42,631 nucleotides of DNA. Origin: an uncultured Pelagibacteraceae bacterium. Lineage in GTDB: Bacteria; Pseudomonadota; Alphaproteobacteria; Pelagibacterales; Pelagibacteraceae. Under the pieces are notes generated by a model that ran no database searches, was not told where the DNA came from, and saw only the letters and a program-made list of their open reading frames with translations. Location of the stretch: NCBI GenBank assembly GCA_902618565.1, contig CACNAX010000007.1, positions 1 to 42,631 on the forward strand. Direction: 5' to 3'. Below are positions 31,990 to 40,416 of this stretch, piece by piece. The position numbers were made by a program, and so were the translations under genes. The stretch's first letter is position 1. Each line of letters begins with the position of its first letter.

Positions 31990-34143
31990 ATGGAATTTTT
32001 AAAAAAATATCCTAAAATATTTCAGTGGTTATTTCTATTAATTGTTTTTTTTGCTCTTTGTTTTGCTATTGATGTTCCAGAAACATATAAATTCATTAGA
32101 GGCCAAGCTGAATTCGTAAAAGACCCTAATCAAAGTAGTTATATATTTTTAGGCAAAGAAGTAAGATATTACGCCTTTGATGTTTTCTGGCGACTTCCTC
32201 CATTACTTGGATGGTTACCAATATGGATAAATGACTCCTTGTTTTTCTTAATGAATGAGTGGATGCCAATGGAGTTTTGGAATGAGGACACTCAAGAATT
32301 TAAAACCAGACCATTAGTTTTGCAAATTAGCAGAAATTTAACAGCTTTCATGACCTTTTTAATAGAATTAATTAGAGAAATTCTATTAGGTGGACTTGAA
32401 ACAATTGTTGCCTTTACAAGTTGGGATTGGATCGATGCGAACCCTTGGGCAGAGTTACCAGGTCTACCTTGGACAATTGTTGCAGCTGGTTTTGCAATAC
32501 TTGCTTATAAATTAAGTGGTATTGGACTCGCTTTATTTGCCGGTTTAACTATGGTTTACATTTCTTTATTTGGACAATGGAAACCATCGATGCAAACACT
32601 CTCTTTTATTTTAGTTGCTGCGCCTCTATCTTTTATATTTGGGTTAAGCTTAGGTATTGCAGCTTATAAAAGTAAACGTGTAGAAAAAGCTTTATATCCA
32701 ATTCTATTAGTTATGCAAACAATGCCACAATATGCAGTATTAGTTCCTGCACTTGTTCTTTTTGGAGTTGGTGACCACGCTGCAGTAATTATAACTATGG
32801 TTGTTGCTGTTCCACCCATGATATTACTCACTTTACTAGGATTGAGAGCTATTCCTCCAGAAGTAATTGAGGCTGGAAGAATGAGTGGTTGTAACAATTG
32901 GCAACTAATGTCTAAAGTGCTAATTCCAACGGCCAGACGAGATATCTTGATTGGTGTAAACCAGGTGATCATGGTGTGTTTTTCTATGGCTGTTATTTCA
33001 GCCTTCATTGGAGCGAAAGGTCTAGGTTTCAACTTATTGTTAGCACTAAATCAGCTTAATATTGGATTAGCATTAGAAGCTGGTCTTTGTATTAGTCTAA
33101 TTGCAATTTTATTAGATAAAATGTCTTTGGCTTGGGCAAACAAACAAGTTGATTATTTTGGCAATTTGAATTTTTTTCAAAGAAATAAAAATTTATTATT
33201 TTTTAGTATTACGGTCATAATTGGAATTTTACTCGCTTATTTTGGATCTGTTTATTTTAAAGGTGGTTACAATTATTTATTTGAAGTTCCACACAATAAA
33301 GGAATATCAACTGCTGATTTTTGGAATAAAGGTGTTGATTGGATTTTTGATACCTTCTTTGTTTATATAAAAGCATTTAACACATGGTTAATTCAAGAAG
33401 TATTACAACCAATGAGGGCTTTGTATTTAAGGATGCCAGCTGTTGCTACATTAGTTTTAGTTGTTGGTGCTGGCTATTTAATTGGTGGAATTAGATCTGC
33501 ATTAGTAGTTTGTGGTTTGACATTATTCATAGCTCTAAGCCCTTGGTGGGATAGAGCTTTAGTAACGGCTTACATGGCAACATTCGGGGTAATTGTTTCT
33601 TGTATAATTGGTTTTACAGTTGGCACATTATGTTTTCAAAATAAACATTCTGCAAAATTTATGTTAGGTGTATGTGATATATTTCAAACATTTCCATCAT
33701 TTGTTTATCTTATTCCTGTTATGATGCTTTTTGGAATAACTGACACTTCTGTTCTTATTGCGGTCATTGTTTACGCAACTATACCAGCAACCAGATACAC
33801 AATTGAAGGGCTTAGAAGTGTTCCAGCAGGTTTGCATGATGCAGCGACGATGTCTGGCGTAAATAAATTTCAAAGATTAACAAAAATAGAATTTCCTTTG
33901 GCATTTCCTCATATGATGCTTGGTATAAATCAAACAATAGTTTTTGCATTATTTATGGTGATTATAGGAGCATTTATCGGCACAGAAGATTTAGGGCAAT
34001 ATATTTTAAAAGCTTTATCAGATAAAAATGGTGCTGGTATTGGATTAACTTTGGGTATTTGTGTAGCTTTTATAGGTTTAATCTTTGATAATTTAATTAG
34101 AACTTGGGTTGAGAAAAGAAAAAAACATCTTGGTATAATTTAG
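31990..34143 (+). CDS. tmoW: Double-length betaine/TMAO-type ABC permease
   Basis: This 717-aa inner-membrane protein contains two complete permease domains in tandem. The first has its EAA-type loop in 'LRAIPPEVIEAGRMSGCNNWQLMSKVLIP', near residues 290-315, and the second in 'LRSVPAGLHDAATMSGVNKFQRLTKIEFP', near residues 620-650. Each is flanked by about five membrane segments, with an additional hydrophobic region between. A single gene can therefore provide both halves of the channel, unlike the ProW homodimer. Its stop TAG shares its last G with the GTG start of the glycerol kinase gene. Confidence 0.82.
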   Translation: MEFLKKYPKIFQWLFLLIVFFALCFAIDVPETYKFIRGQAEFVKDPNQSSYIFLGKEVRYYAFDVFWRLPPLLGWLPIWINDSLFFLMNEWMPMEFWNEDTQEFKTRPLVLQISRNLTAFMTFLIELIREILLGGLETIVAFTSWDWIDANPWAELPGLPWTIVAAGFAILAYKLSGIGLALFAGLTMVYISLFGQWKPSMQTLSFILVAAPLSFIFGLSLGIAAYKSKRVEKALYPILLVMQTMPQYAVLVPALVLFGVGDHAAVIITMVVAVPPMILLTLLGLRAIPPEVIEAGRMSGCNNWQLMSKVLIPTARRDILIGVNQVIMVCFSMAVISAFIGAKGLGFNLLLALNQLNIGLALEAGLCISLIAILLDKMSLAWANKQVDYFGNLNFFQRNKNLLFFSITVIIGILLAYFGSVYFKGGYNYLFEVPHNKGISTADFWNKGVDWIFDTFFVYIKAFNTWLIQEVLQPMRALYLRMPAVATLVLVVGAGYLIGGIRSALVVCGLTLFIALSPWWDRALVTAYMATFGVIVSCIIGFTVGTLCFQNKHSAKFMLGVCDIFQTFPSFVYLIPVMMLFGITDTSVLIAVIVYATIPATRYTIEGLRSVPAGLHDAATMSGVNKFQRLTKIEFPLAFPHMMLGINQTIVFALFMVIIGAFIGTEDLGQYILKALSDKNGAGIGLTLGICVAFIGLIFDNLIRTWVEKRKKHLGII

Positions 34144-35624
34144 TGAAAAAATTTATTGTTGCCATTGATCAAGGCACAACATCTACAAGATCTATCTTGT
34201 TTGATTTGAAAGGAAATCCATTATTTATTTCACAAAAAGAATTTAAACAATTTTTTCCAAATAATGGATGGGTCGAACATGACCCTGACGAAATATGGAG
34301 CACTACATTAAAAACATTAAAAGAAGTTGTTTTAAAAGCAAAACAAAAAAAAGGTAAAATTTTGACAATCGGAATAACAAATCAAAGAGAAACTACTATT
34401 TTGTGGAATAAAAAAACGGGTAAACCAATTTATAAGGCTATAGTTTGGCAAGATAGAAGAACTGAAGATTATTGTAATAAATTAAAAAAATTAAAAAAAG
34501 AAAAAATTATCTTTAAAAAGACAGGTTTACCAATAGATCCATATTTTTCTGCAACAAAAATAAAATGGATTTTAGATAATGTTAAAAACGCAAAAAAATT
34601 AATGAAAAATGGAAATTTATTGTTTGGTACAGTAGACACATATTTAATTTGGAAATTTAATAAAGGAAAAATACACGCAACAGATGCTACTAATGCAAGT
34701 AGAACTATGCTCTATAATATAAACTCAAATATTTGGGATAAAATGATATTAAATTTAATTGGAATTAATAAAAATATTTTACCTAAAGTAAAAAATTGTT
34801 CTGATAATTTTGGAGAAACTCATAAATCTTACACAGGTACTGCTATAAAAATTACAGGTGTTGTAGGTGACCAGCAAGCTGCAACGATAGGTCAAGCATG
34901 TTTTTCACCAGGCTCTATAAAAGTAACTTATGGCACAGGTGCTTTTGTGCTTCTAAATACAGGAAATAAAAAAATATATTCAAAAAATAAATTGATCACT
35001 ACAATTGCATACAGGCTAAATGGAAAAAATACTTATGCAATGGAGGGTTCAATTTTTATTGCTGGTGCCGGAGTTCAATGGATTAGAGATAAAATGAAAC
35101 TAATTAAAAAAGCATCTGAGACAGAAAAAATAATAAAAAAAACTAAAAGTAATAAAAATCTTTACTTAGTCCCCGCCTTTACGGGATTAGGCGCCCCATA
35201 TTGGGATTCTAATGCAAGAGGAATTTTAACAGGTATTACAAGAGATACTAAGCCAGAGAATATAATAAGATCCACACTAGAGTCTGTTGCGTACCAAACT
35301 TTAGATTTGTTTGATGCAATGAAAAATGACGGGCTAAATCCTAAACTTGTAAAAATTGATGGAGGAATGATTGGAAACAAGTGGTTTTCAAAATTTTTAT
35401 CTAACATAATAAATAAAATTGTACTTATTCCAAAAGTTCAAGAAACAACTGCTCTTGGAGCAGCTTTTATGGCAGGATTGAATATTGGAGTTTATAAATC
35501 TTTATCTGATATTTCTAAGACTTGGAAAATAAATAGCAAATATTATCCTAGCATGAATAATTCAACAAGAATGTCACTTTTGATAGGTTGGAAAAAGGCA
35601 ATAAAACAAACACTACTTAAATGA
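34143..35624 (+). CDS. glpK: Glycerol kinase
   Basis: This 493-aa FGGY-family kinase starts at a GTG overlapping the permease stop by one base. Glycerol-kinase features are 'DQGTTSTRSILFD' at the N-terminus, 'GWVEHDPDEIW', 'TIGITNQRETTILWNKKTGKP', 'YKAIVWQDRRT', 'DATNASRTMLYNI', 'GDQQAATIGQACFSPGS', 'TYGTGAF' and 'AFTGLGAPYWD'. The reaction is ATP-dependent conversion of glycerol to glycerol-3-phosphate. Its TGA overlaps the gpsA ATG in an ATGA arrangement. No glpF or glpD is in the window; the adjacent GpsA-type gene may take the oxidising role. Confidence 0.92.
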   Translation: MKKFIVAIDQGTTSTRSILFDLKGNPLFISQKEFKQFFPNNGWVEHDPDEIWSTTLKTLKEVVLKAKQKKGKILTIGITNQRETTILWNKKTGKPIYKAIVWQDRRTEDYCNKLKKLKKEKIIFKKTGLPIDPYFSATKIKWILDNVKNAKKLMKNGNLLFGTVDTYLIWKFNKGKIHATDATNASRTMLYNINSNIWDKMILNLIGINKNILPKVKNCSDNFGETHKSYTGTAIKITGVVGDQQAATIGQACFSPGSIKVTYGTGAFVLLNTGNKKIYSKNKLITTIAYRLNGKNTYAMEGSIFIAGAGVQWIRDKMKLIKKASETEKIIKKTKSNKNLYLVPAFTGLGAPYWDSNARGILTGITRDTKPENIIRSTLESVAYQTLDLFDAMKNDGLNPKLVKIDGGMIGNKWFSKFLSNIINKIVLIPKVQETTALGAAFMAGLNIGVYKSLSDISKTWKINSKYYPSMNNSTRMSLLIGWKKAIKQTLLK

Positions 35625-36577
35625 AAAAAATATTAGTTATTGGCGCTGGCGCCATGGGAACATCATTTGCAATGACTTGCGTAGATAACAGAAATGAAGT
35701 TACTCTTGCAGAGCCTTACTCATTAAATTTTATAGAGGATTTAAAAAAAAATAAAAAACATTCTGGATTAGGTTTAAAAATTCCAAAAAAAATTAAATTA
35801 TCATTTTTTTCTGAAAATATATTAAATAAAAGATGGGACTTGATAGTTATAGCTTTATCTTCTTCAGGAATAAATTTTATTGGCAAAAAACTAAAAAATT
35901 GCAAAGTAAATAATAAAATTTTAATTCTTACTAAAGGATTAATATTTGAGAAAAAAACGAAAAAGATTATTACATTATCTGAAAAATTGAAATCTTTTAA
36001 AAAAGGCTCAAATATTTCAGTTTTAAAAGGACCATGTTTAGCTAAAGACTTAGCGAACAAAGTTAATTCGAACGTAATTGTTGCAAATAAAAATTTAAAT
36101 ATTGCTAGAGTTATATCTAACATGATTACAACTAGTTATTATAGAGTTGAAGTATCAAATGATGTTAGAGGTGTTGAAATTTGTTCTTCAATTAAAAATA
36201 TATATTCTATGATAATTGGAGCAGGTAAAGGACTTAATATGTCTTCATATTTATTTGTAAAATGTTTAGATGAAATGACATATCTTACTAGATATTTTAA
36301 AGGCAATATAGAGACGGTATATGGACTTGCAGGCTTAGGTGATTTGTACGTAAGTGCTTTAGGTGGAAGGAATAGTAAAATGGGCTACTATCTTGGAAAA
36401 GGATATAAATTCAAAGTTGCAAAGAAAAAGTTTATGAAAAATGATACTATTGAAGGAGAAATGTTATTGAGAGAGATAGCACCATATATCACAAAAAAAC
36501 TAAATAAAAAAAAAATACCTTTGATGACAAAATTAATTAAATCTATAATTAATAACAAAAAATTAGTATTAAATTAA
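35621..36577 (+). CDS. gpsA: NAD(P)-dependent glycerol-3-phosphate dehydrogenase, GpsA-type
   Basis: This 318-aa protein has the N-terminal Rossmann loop VIGAGAMGTSFA and GpsA-like motifs in diverged form: 'LKGPCLAKDLA' (usual LSGPSFA), 'GVEICSSIKNIYSMIIGAGKGLN' (with the catalytic lysine), and 'YGLAGLGDLYVSALGGRNSKMG', where the R-N pair binds NAD. GpsA normally makes glycerol-3-phosphate for lipids. Coupling to glpK by a 4-nt overlap suggests a catabolic use here, oxidising G3P to dihydroxyacetone phosphate. The changed motifs could mean that it is a catabolic paralogue rather than the housekeeping gene. Confidence 0.82.
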   Translation: MKKILVIGAGAMGTSFAMTCVDNRNEVTLAEPYSLNFIEDLKKNKKHSGLGLKIPKKIKLSFFSENILNKRWDLIVIALSSSGINFIGKKLKNCKVNNKILILTKGLIFEKKTKKIITLSEKLKSFKKGSNISVLKGPCLAKDLANKVNSNVIVANKNLNIARVISNMITTSYYRVEVSNDVRGVEICSSIKNIYSMIIGAGKGLNMSSYLFVKCLDEMTYLTRYFKGNIETVYGLAGLGDLYVSALGGRNSKMGYYLGKGYKFKVAKKKFMKNDTIEGEMLLREIAPYITKKLNKKKIPLMTKLIKSIINNKKLVLN

Positions 36578-36579
36578 AA

Positions 36580-37665
36580 ATGGCAAGTATTAAAATAAAT
36601 AAAGTAAATAAGTATTTCGGCAATACACATGTTATAAAAGATGTTTCACTTGATATTAAAAGTGAGTCATTTACAGTTCTGGTAGGACCAAGTGGTTGTG
36701 GTAAGTCGACAATTTTAAGAATGATTGCTGGTTTAGAAGAAATAAACTCAGGAACAATATCTATTGATGACAAAGTTGTTAATGATCTACCACCTAAAGA
36801 AAGAAATATTGCAATGGTATTTCAGTCTTATGCTCTTTATCCTCATATGACTGTATTTGATAATATGGCTTTTGGTTTAAAGATTGAAAAAAAATCAAAA
36901 GAAGAAATAGAGCAAAGAGTAATGGAGGCTGCTAAAATTTTACAAATAGAAGAATATCTAGAGAGGAAACCTAAACAATTATCTGGGGGACAACGTCAAA
37001 GAGTAGCTATAGGTAGAGCTATTACGAGAAAACCAAAAGTTTTTTTATTTGATGAACCATTATCTAACCTAGATGCTGCTCTAAGAGTACAAATGCGAGT
37101 AGAATTAGCAAAATTACACGACCAACTTAACGCAACTATGATCTATGTAACTCATGATCAGACTGAAGCCATGACCCTCGCTAACGATATTGTTGTATTG
37201 GATCAAGGTATAGTTTCACAAAAGGGATCACCAATGAACCTATATAATAATCCAGATAATTTATTTGTTGGTGGTTTTATTGGATCTCCAAAAATGAATT
37301 TTATAGATAGTAAAATTTTAAGCAAAAGTTCGAATAGTTCAGAGGTAGATATAATGGGGACTGGAAAGTTAAATGTGCCAAAAATTTCCGAAAATATTCA
37401 AGAAGGAGACAGTATAAAAATTGGAATCAGACCTGAACATTTAATATTAAATGCAAAATCGGATTCACTATGGGAGAGCAAAGTCTTCGTAGTAGAAAAA
37501 TTAGGGTCAGGAACATATTTATATTTAGAGAAAGAGGGAGATCCTCTTGTCGTACAAACTGATGGAGACACAAACATTAAAGTAGGTGATATTGTTAAAA
37601 TAGGTTTTGATCCATTTCGTTGCCATTTATTTGATAATAAAGGTATTTCCTTTAAAAATTCCTAA
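36580..37665 (+). CDS. Sugar-type ABC transporter ATP-binding protein (UgpC/MsmX-like)
   Basis: This 361-aa ATPase begins 2 nt after the gpsA stop. Walker A is GPSGCGKST (36-44), signature LSGGQRQRVAIGRA, Walker B VFLFDEPLSNLDAALR, then 'YVTHDQTEAM'. The C-terminal 110 residues are the TOBE-like domain of CUT1 importers ('IKIGIRPEHLIL'). It energises the importer encoded by the next three transport genes. The CUT1 branch takes up oligosaccharides, glycosides or glycerol-3-phosphate; the substrate is not readable here. Confidence 0.85.
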   Translation: MASIKINKVNKYFGNTHVIKDVSLDIKSESFTVLVGPSGCGKSTILRMIAGLEEINSGTISIDDKVVNDLPPKERNIAMVFQSYALYPHMTVFDNMAFGLKIEKKSKEEIEQRVMEAAKILQIEEYLERKPKQLSGGQRQRVAIGRAITRKPKVFLFDEPLSNLDAALRVQMRVELAKLHDQLNATMIYVTHDQTEAMTLANDIVVLDQGIVSQKGSPMNLYNNPDNLFVGGFIGSPKMNFIDSKILSKSSNSSEVDIMGTGKLNVPKISENIQEGDSIKIGIRPEHLILNAKSDSLWESKVFVVEKLGSGTYLYLEKEGDPLVVQTDGDTNIKVGDIVKIGFDPFRCHLFDNKGISFKNS

Positions 37666-37716
37666 ATCAATCTCAGGTAGTATTGTGTAATTTACATACT
37701 TGTTATTCTTCTTTTA

Positions 37717-37726
37717 AATGTACATT
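37717..37726. promoter_or_regulatory. Perfect 10-bp palindrome in the binding-protein promoter region
   Basis: AATGTACATT is self-complementary and lies 51 nt upstream of the binding-protein ATG, inside the only gene-free stretch over 100 nt in the right-hand cluster. It could be an operator half or chance in AT-rich DNA. Confidence 0.25.
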
Positions 37727-37776
37727 ATGTATTAATTTTTAAATAACTTTAGAAAACACGAAAAAGAGGGGAATAT

Positions 37777-39105
37777 ATGTTTAAAAATATATTAATAACA
37801 ATCTCTGCAATAGCTTTTGTTTTTAATTCAATTGCATTTGCAGATATAAAATTCTGGACAACAGAAACTCAACCAGCAAGGATGGCTAAGCAAGAAGAGA
37901 TGGCTAAAGCATTTGAAGCTAAAACTGGAATTGGAGTTGAAGTTATCCCGATTGATGAAAAAGATTTAGGAACAAGAGCTACTGCAGCAGCAGCAGCGGG
38001 AGATCTTCCTGATGTAATTTATCATACACTTCAATATGTCTTGCCATGGGCTGAAGCAGGAATATTAGATGTTGATGCAAATAATGATGTCGTTAATTCA
38101 CTTGGAAAGAAAACTTTTGCTCCTGGTGCTTTAAAGATGGCTAAAAAAGGTGGCAAAATTGCTGCTGTACCAGTAGATGGCTGGACTCAAATGGTCGTTT
38201 ACAGAAAAGATTTATTTGCAGCTGCTGGTTTAGAGCCACCAACAACATATGCAAATATAGAGAAAGCAATAGATGCTTTATCTAGTAGCGAAATGTTCGG
38301 ATTTGTTGCGGCAACTAAAACTGATGAAAACTTTATGAGTCAGGTTTTGGAACATGTTCTGCTTGCAAATGGTGTAAACATTGTAAAAAAGGGTGGAACA
38401 AAAAAACAAGGAAGAGCTTTAAAAAATTCTTTACAGTTTTATAAAAAATTAGCTAAAGCTAGCCCTCCAGGAGAACTTTATTGGAAACAATCAAGAGAAC
38501 TTTACTTTGCTGGTAAAACTCCAATGATCATATGGTCACCATTTATTATGGATGAATTAGCTGGCTTGAGAGATTCAGCTCCACCAACAATTAACAATGA
38601 TCCTACTTCACCAGAGTTAGCATCTAAAACTGGTTTTATTACTAATTTTAGTGGACCAAATAATGTGAAAGGTGCAGCTTGGGCAGATGTTAGATACTTT
38701 GGAATAACAGCAGATGCAGATACTGATGAGGCTAAACAGTTTATTCTTTATTCAATGGATGAAGGATACACAAGTACTTTATCTATAGCACCAGAAGGTA
38801 AGTTTCCTGTAAGAAGAGGTAATGCAAGTGATCCAAATGCATTTACAACAGCTTGGAGTAAACTACCTGTTGGAGTTGATAGAAAAGCTCCTTTAACAGA
38901 TCTATATTCAGCAGATGTTATAAATAATATTGTTGCTGGTTTAGATACCGCTAATAGATGGGGTGTTAAAGAAGGTGAATTATCGAGAGCATCTAAAATT
39001 ATTAACAATAAATTTATAAATAGAATCACTAGACAATACATTGACGATCAATTGACGCTAGATGAAGCAGTAGATGAAATTAATACTGTGCTAGCTAGTT
39101 TCTAG
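37777..39105 (+). CDS. Sugar-type ABC transporter substrate-binding protein
   Basis: This 442-aa protein has a signal peptide with cleavage after A22 (FA-DI) and a CUT1 binding-protein fold: 'IKFWTTETQPARMAKQEEMAKAFEAKTGI', 'AAAAAGDLPDVIYHT' and 'VPVDGWTQMVVYRKDLFAAAGL'. A strong ribosome binding site (AAGAGGGG) precedes the ATG, and the 111-nt upstream gap holds a perfect palindrome AATGTACATT (37717-37726), so it probably has its own promoter. A hairpin terminator follows at 39122. The binding-site aromatic residues are similar to disaccharide binders, but I cannot name the ligand. Confidence 0.83.
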   Translation: MFKNILITISAIAFVFNSIAFADIKFWTTETQPARMAKQEEMAKAFEAKTGIGVEVIPIDEKDLGTRATAAAAAGDLPDVIYHTLQYVLPWAEAGILDVDANNDVVNSLGKKTFAPGALKMAKKGGKIAAVPVDGWTQMVVYRKDLFAAAGLEPPTTYANIEKAIDALSSSEMFGFVAATKTDENFMSQVLEHVLLANGVNIVKKGGTKKQGRALKNSLQFYKKLAKASPPGELYWKQSRELYFAGKTPMIIWSPFIMDELAGLRDSAPPTINNDPTSPELASKTGFITNFSGPNNVKGAAWADVRYFGITADADTDEAKQFILYSMDEGYTSTLSIAPEGKFPVRRGNASDPNAFTTAWSKLPVGVDRKAPLTDLYSADVINNIVAGLDTANRWGVKEGELSRASKIINNKFINRITRQYIDDQLTLDEAVDEINTVLASF

Positions 39106-39121
39106 TAATTTAAAAAATTAA

Positions 39122-39156
39122 AAAAAGCGGGTAATATTAATTATCCGCTTTTTTTT
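39122..39156 (+). terminator. Hairpin and T-tract directly before the permease start
   Basis: GCGGGTAAT (39127-39135) pairs with ATTATCCGC (39140-39148) with one G-T pair and a 4-nt loop, and A-rich and T-rich flanks extend the stem. Eight T residues run up to base 39156, and the permease ATG starts at 39157. It probably lets the binding protein be made in excess of the permeases. Confidence 0.8.
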
Positions 39157-40416
39157 ATGAGTTCAAAACTTGCAAAAATTGAAAAAAGAACAGCTTATCT
39201 ATTAATATTACCATCGGTTCTTTTAGTATTTTCTATAATTTTATTTCCAATATTTTCAAATATTTGGATCAGCTTTAAAAATGTAGAGCTTAAAGATTTA
39301 AGAATTCCTGAACCAAGAGCAAAAAAATTAGTAAAATCAATTAAAGATAATCCAACTCAAATAAAAATAATTTATAAATTAAGAAATAGTTCTCTTACAC
39401 AAGAAATTACTAATGTAAAATTTAAAGATAAATATCCTGACAACATTGAACCAATAAGTTTAAATAATAAATGTCAATTTAAATCAAATTTACTTAAGTG
39501 TGAGTTAGGTAATTGGCCAAAAAAATATCGAGAAAATTTAGAAATAGTATTTCAAAATACTAATAATCAAGAAATTTCCAAGAAGGAACTAAAATCTTAT
39601 AAACCTAAACTATCAGGTAAGTCACAAAATATATTATTAACTTATGAATTTACTTTAAATAATTTCAAAAAAGTAATTAAAGACAAAGCGTTTATAGATC
39701 TATTATCAACAACTTTTTATTACACTTTTTTTGGAACAATAGGTGCGATAGTTTTTGGAATTTTAGCTGCACAAATGGTAAATCAAAAATTTTTTGGAAG
39801 AACATTTATGAGAAGCGTTCTTTTATTTCCTTATGTTGCGCCAGTTGTAGCTCTTGCTTATACCTGGGAACTTTTACTTGATCCAACAAGTGGAACTTTA
39901 AATAATTTGTTAATTAACTATCAAATTATTGATGGGCCAATAAATTTACTAGGACAAAAATATGTAACTTTAAACATACTTGGTTTTGATTTTAAATTAA
40001 GGTTAGCATTAACAACTGTAATTATTTTTGAAATTTGGAGATATTTTCCTCTAGCATTTTTATTTATTCTTGCTCGTCTTCAAGCAGTTCCAAAAGAGTT
40101 GTATGAAGCAGCTGATGTTGATGGTGCAAATCCTATCCAAAAATTTCTTAATATTACTTTGCCCCAGATATTAGCAGTAATTTCAATTCTATTTATGATT
40201 AGATTTATATGGAATTTTAATAAATTTGAAGACATCTTCTTACTCACTGGTGGGGCATCAGGCACAAGAACATTGCCAATAAATGTATATCAACAAGGTT
40301 TTTCAATCGGGGATATTGGTATGGGTTCTGCAGTTTCTATTGTGATTGTAGTGTTTCTATTAATTTTTATGTTTATCTATTTTAAACTTTTAGGAAAAAG
40401 AGCTGATGAAAATTAA
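39157..40416 (+). CDS. Sugar-type ABC permease with large periplasmic insertion
   Basis: This 419-aa UgpA/MalF-type permease has TM1 at about residues 13-40, then an extra domain of about 120 residues (45-163), then the usual five or so membrane segments with the EAA loop in 'LYEAADVDGANPIQKFLNITLP'. The inserted domain reads like a DUF11/Ig-type beta-sandwich: 'IKIIYKLRNSSLTQEITNVKFKDKYP' in shape, with two cysteines C106 and C115 ('KCQF...LKCELG') and a C-x-L-G-x-W turn. Ordinary CUT1 permeases of this type are near 290-310 aa. The ATG follows a T-tract with no Shine-Dalgarno site. It overlaps the next gene by 11 nt. Confidence 0.82.
   Translation: MSSKLAKIEKRTAYLLILPSVLLVFSIILFPIFSNIWISFKNVELKDLRIPEPRAKKLVKSIKDNPTQIKIIYKLRNSSLTQEITNVKFKDKYPDNIEPISLNNKCQFKSNLLKCELGNWPKKYRENLEIVFQNTNNQEISKKELKSYKPKLSGKSQNILLTYEFTLNNFKKVIKDKAFIDLLSTTFYYTFFGTIGAIVFGILAAQMVNQKFFGRTFMRSVLLFPYVAPVVALAYTWELLLDPTSGTLNNLLINYQIIDGPINLLGQKYVTLNILGFDFKLRLALTTVIIFEIWRYFPLAFLFILARLQAVPKELYEAADVDGANPIQKFLNITLPQILAVISILFMIRFIWNFNKFEDIFLLTGGASGTRTLPINVYQQGFSIGDIGMGSAVSIVIVVFLLIFMFIYFKLLGKRADEN

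Noticed and set aside
35716..36123. 135-codon minus-strand ORF inside gpsA
   Set aside because: The hydrophobic, phenylalanine-rich product is what antisense of lysine-rich coding sequence gives; no support for expression.
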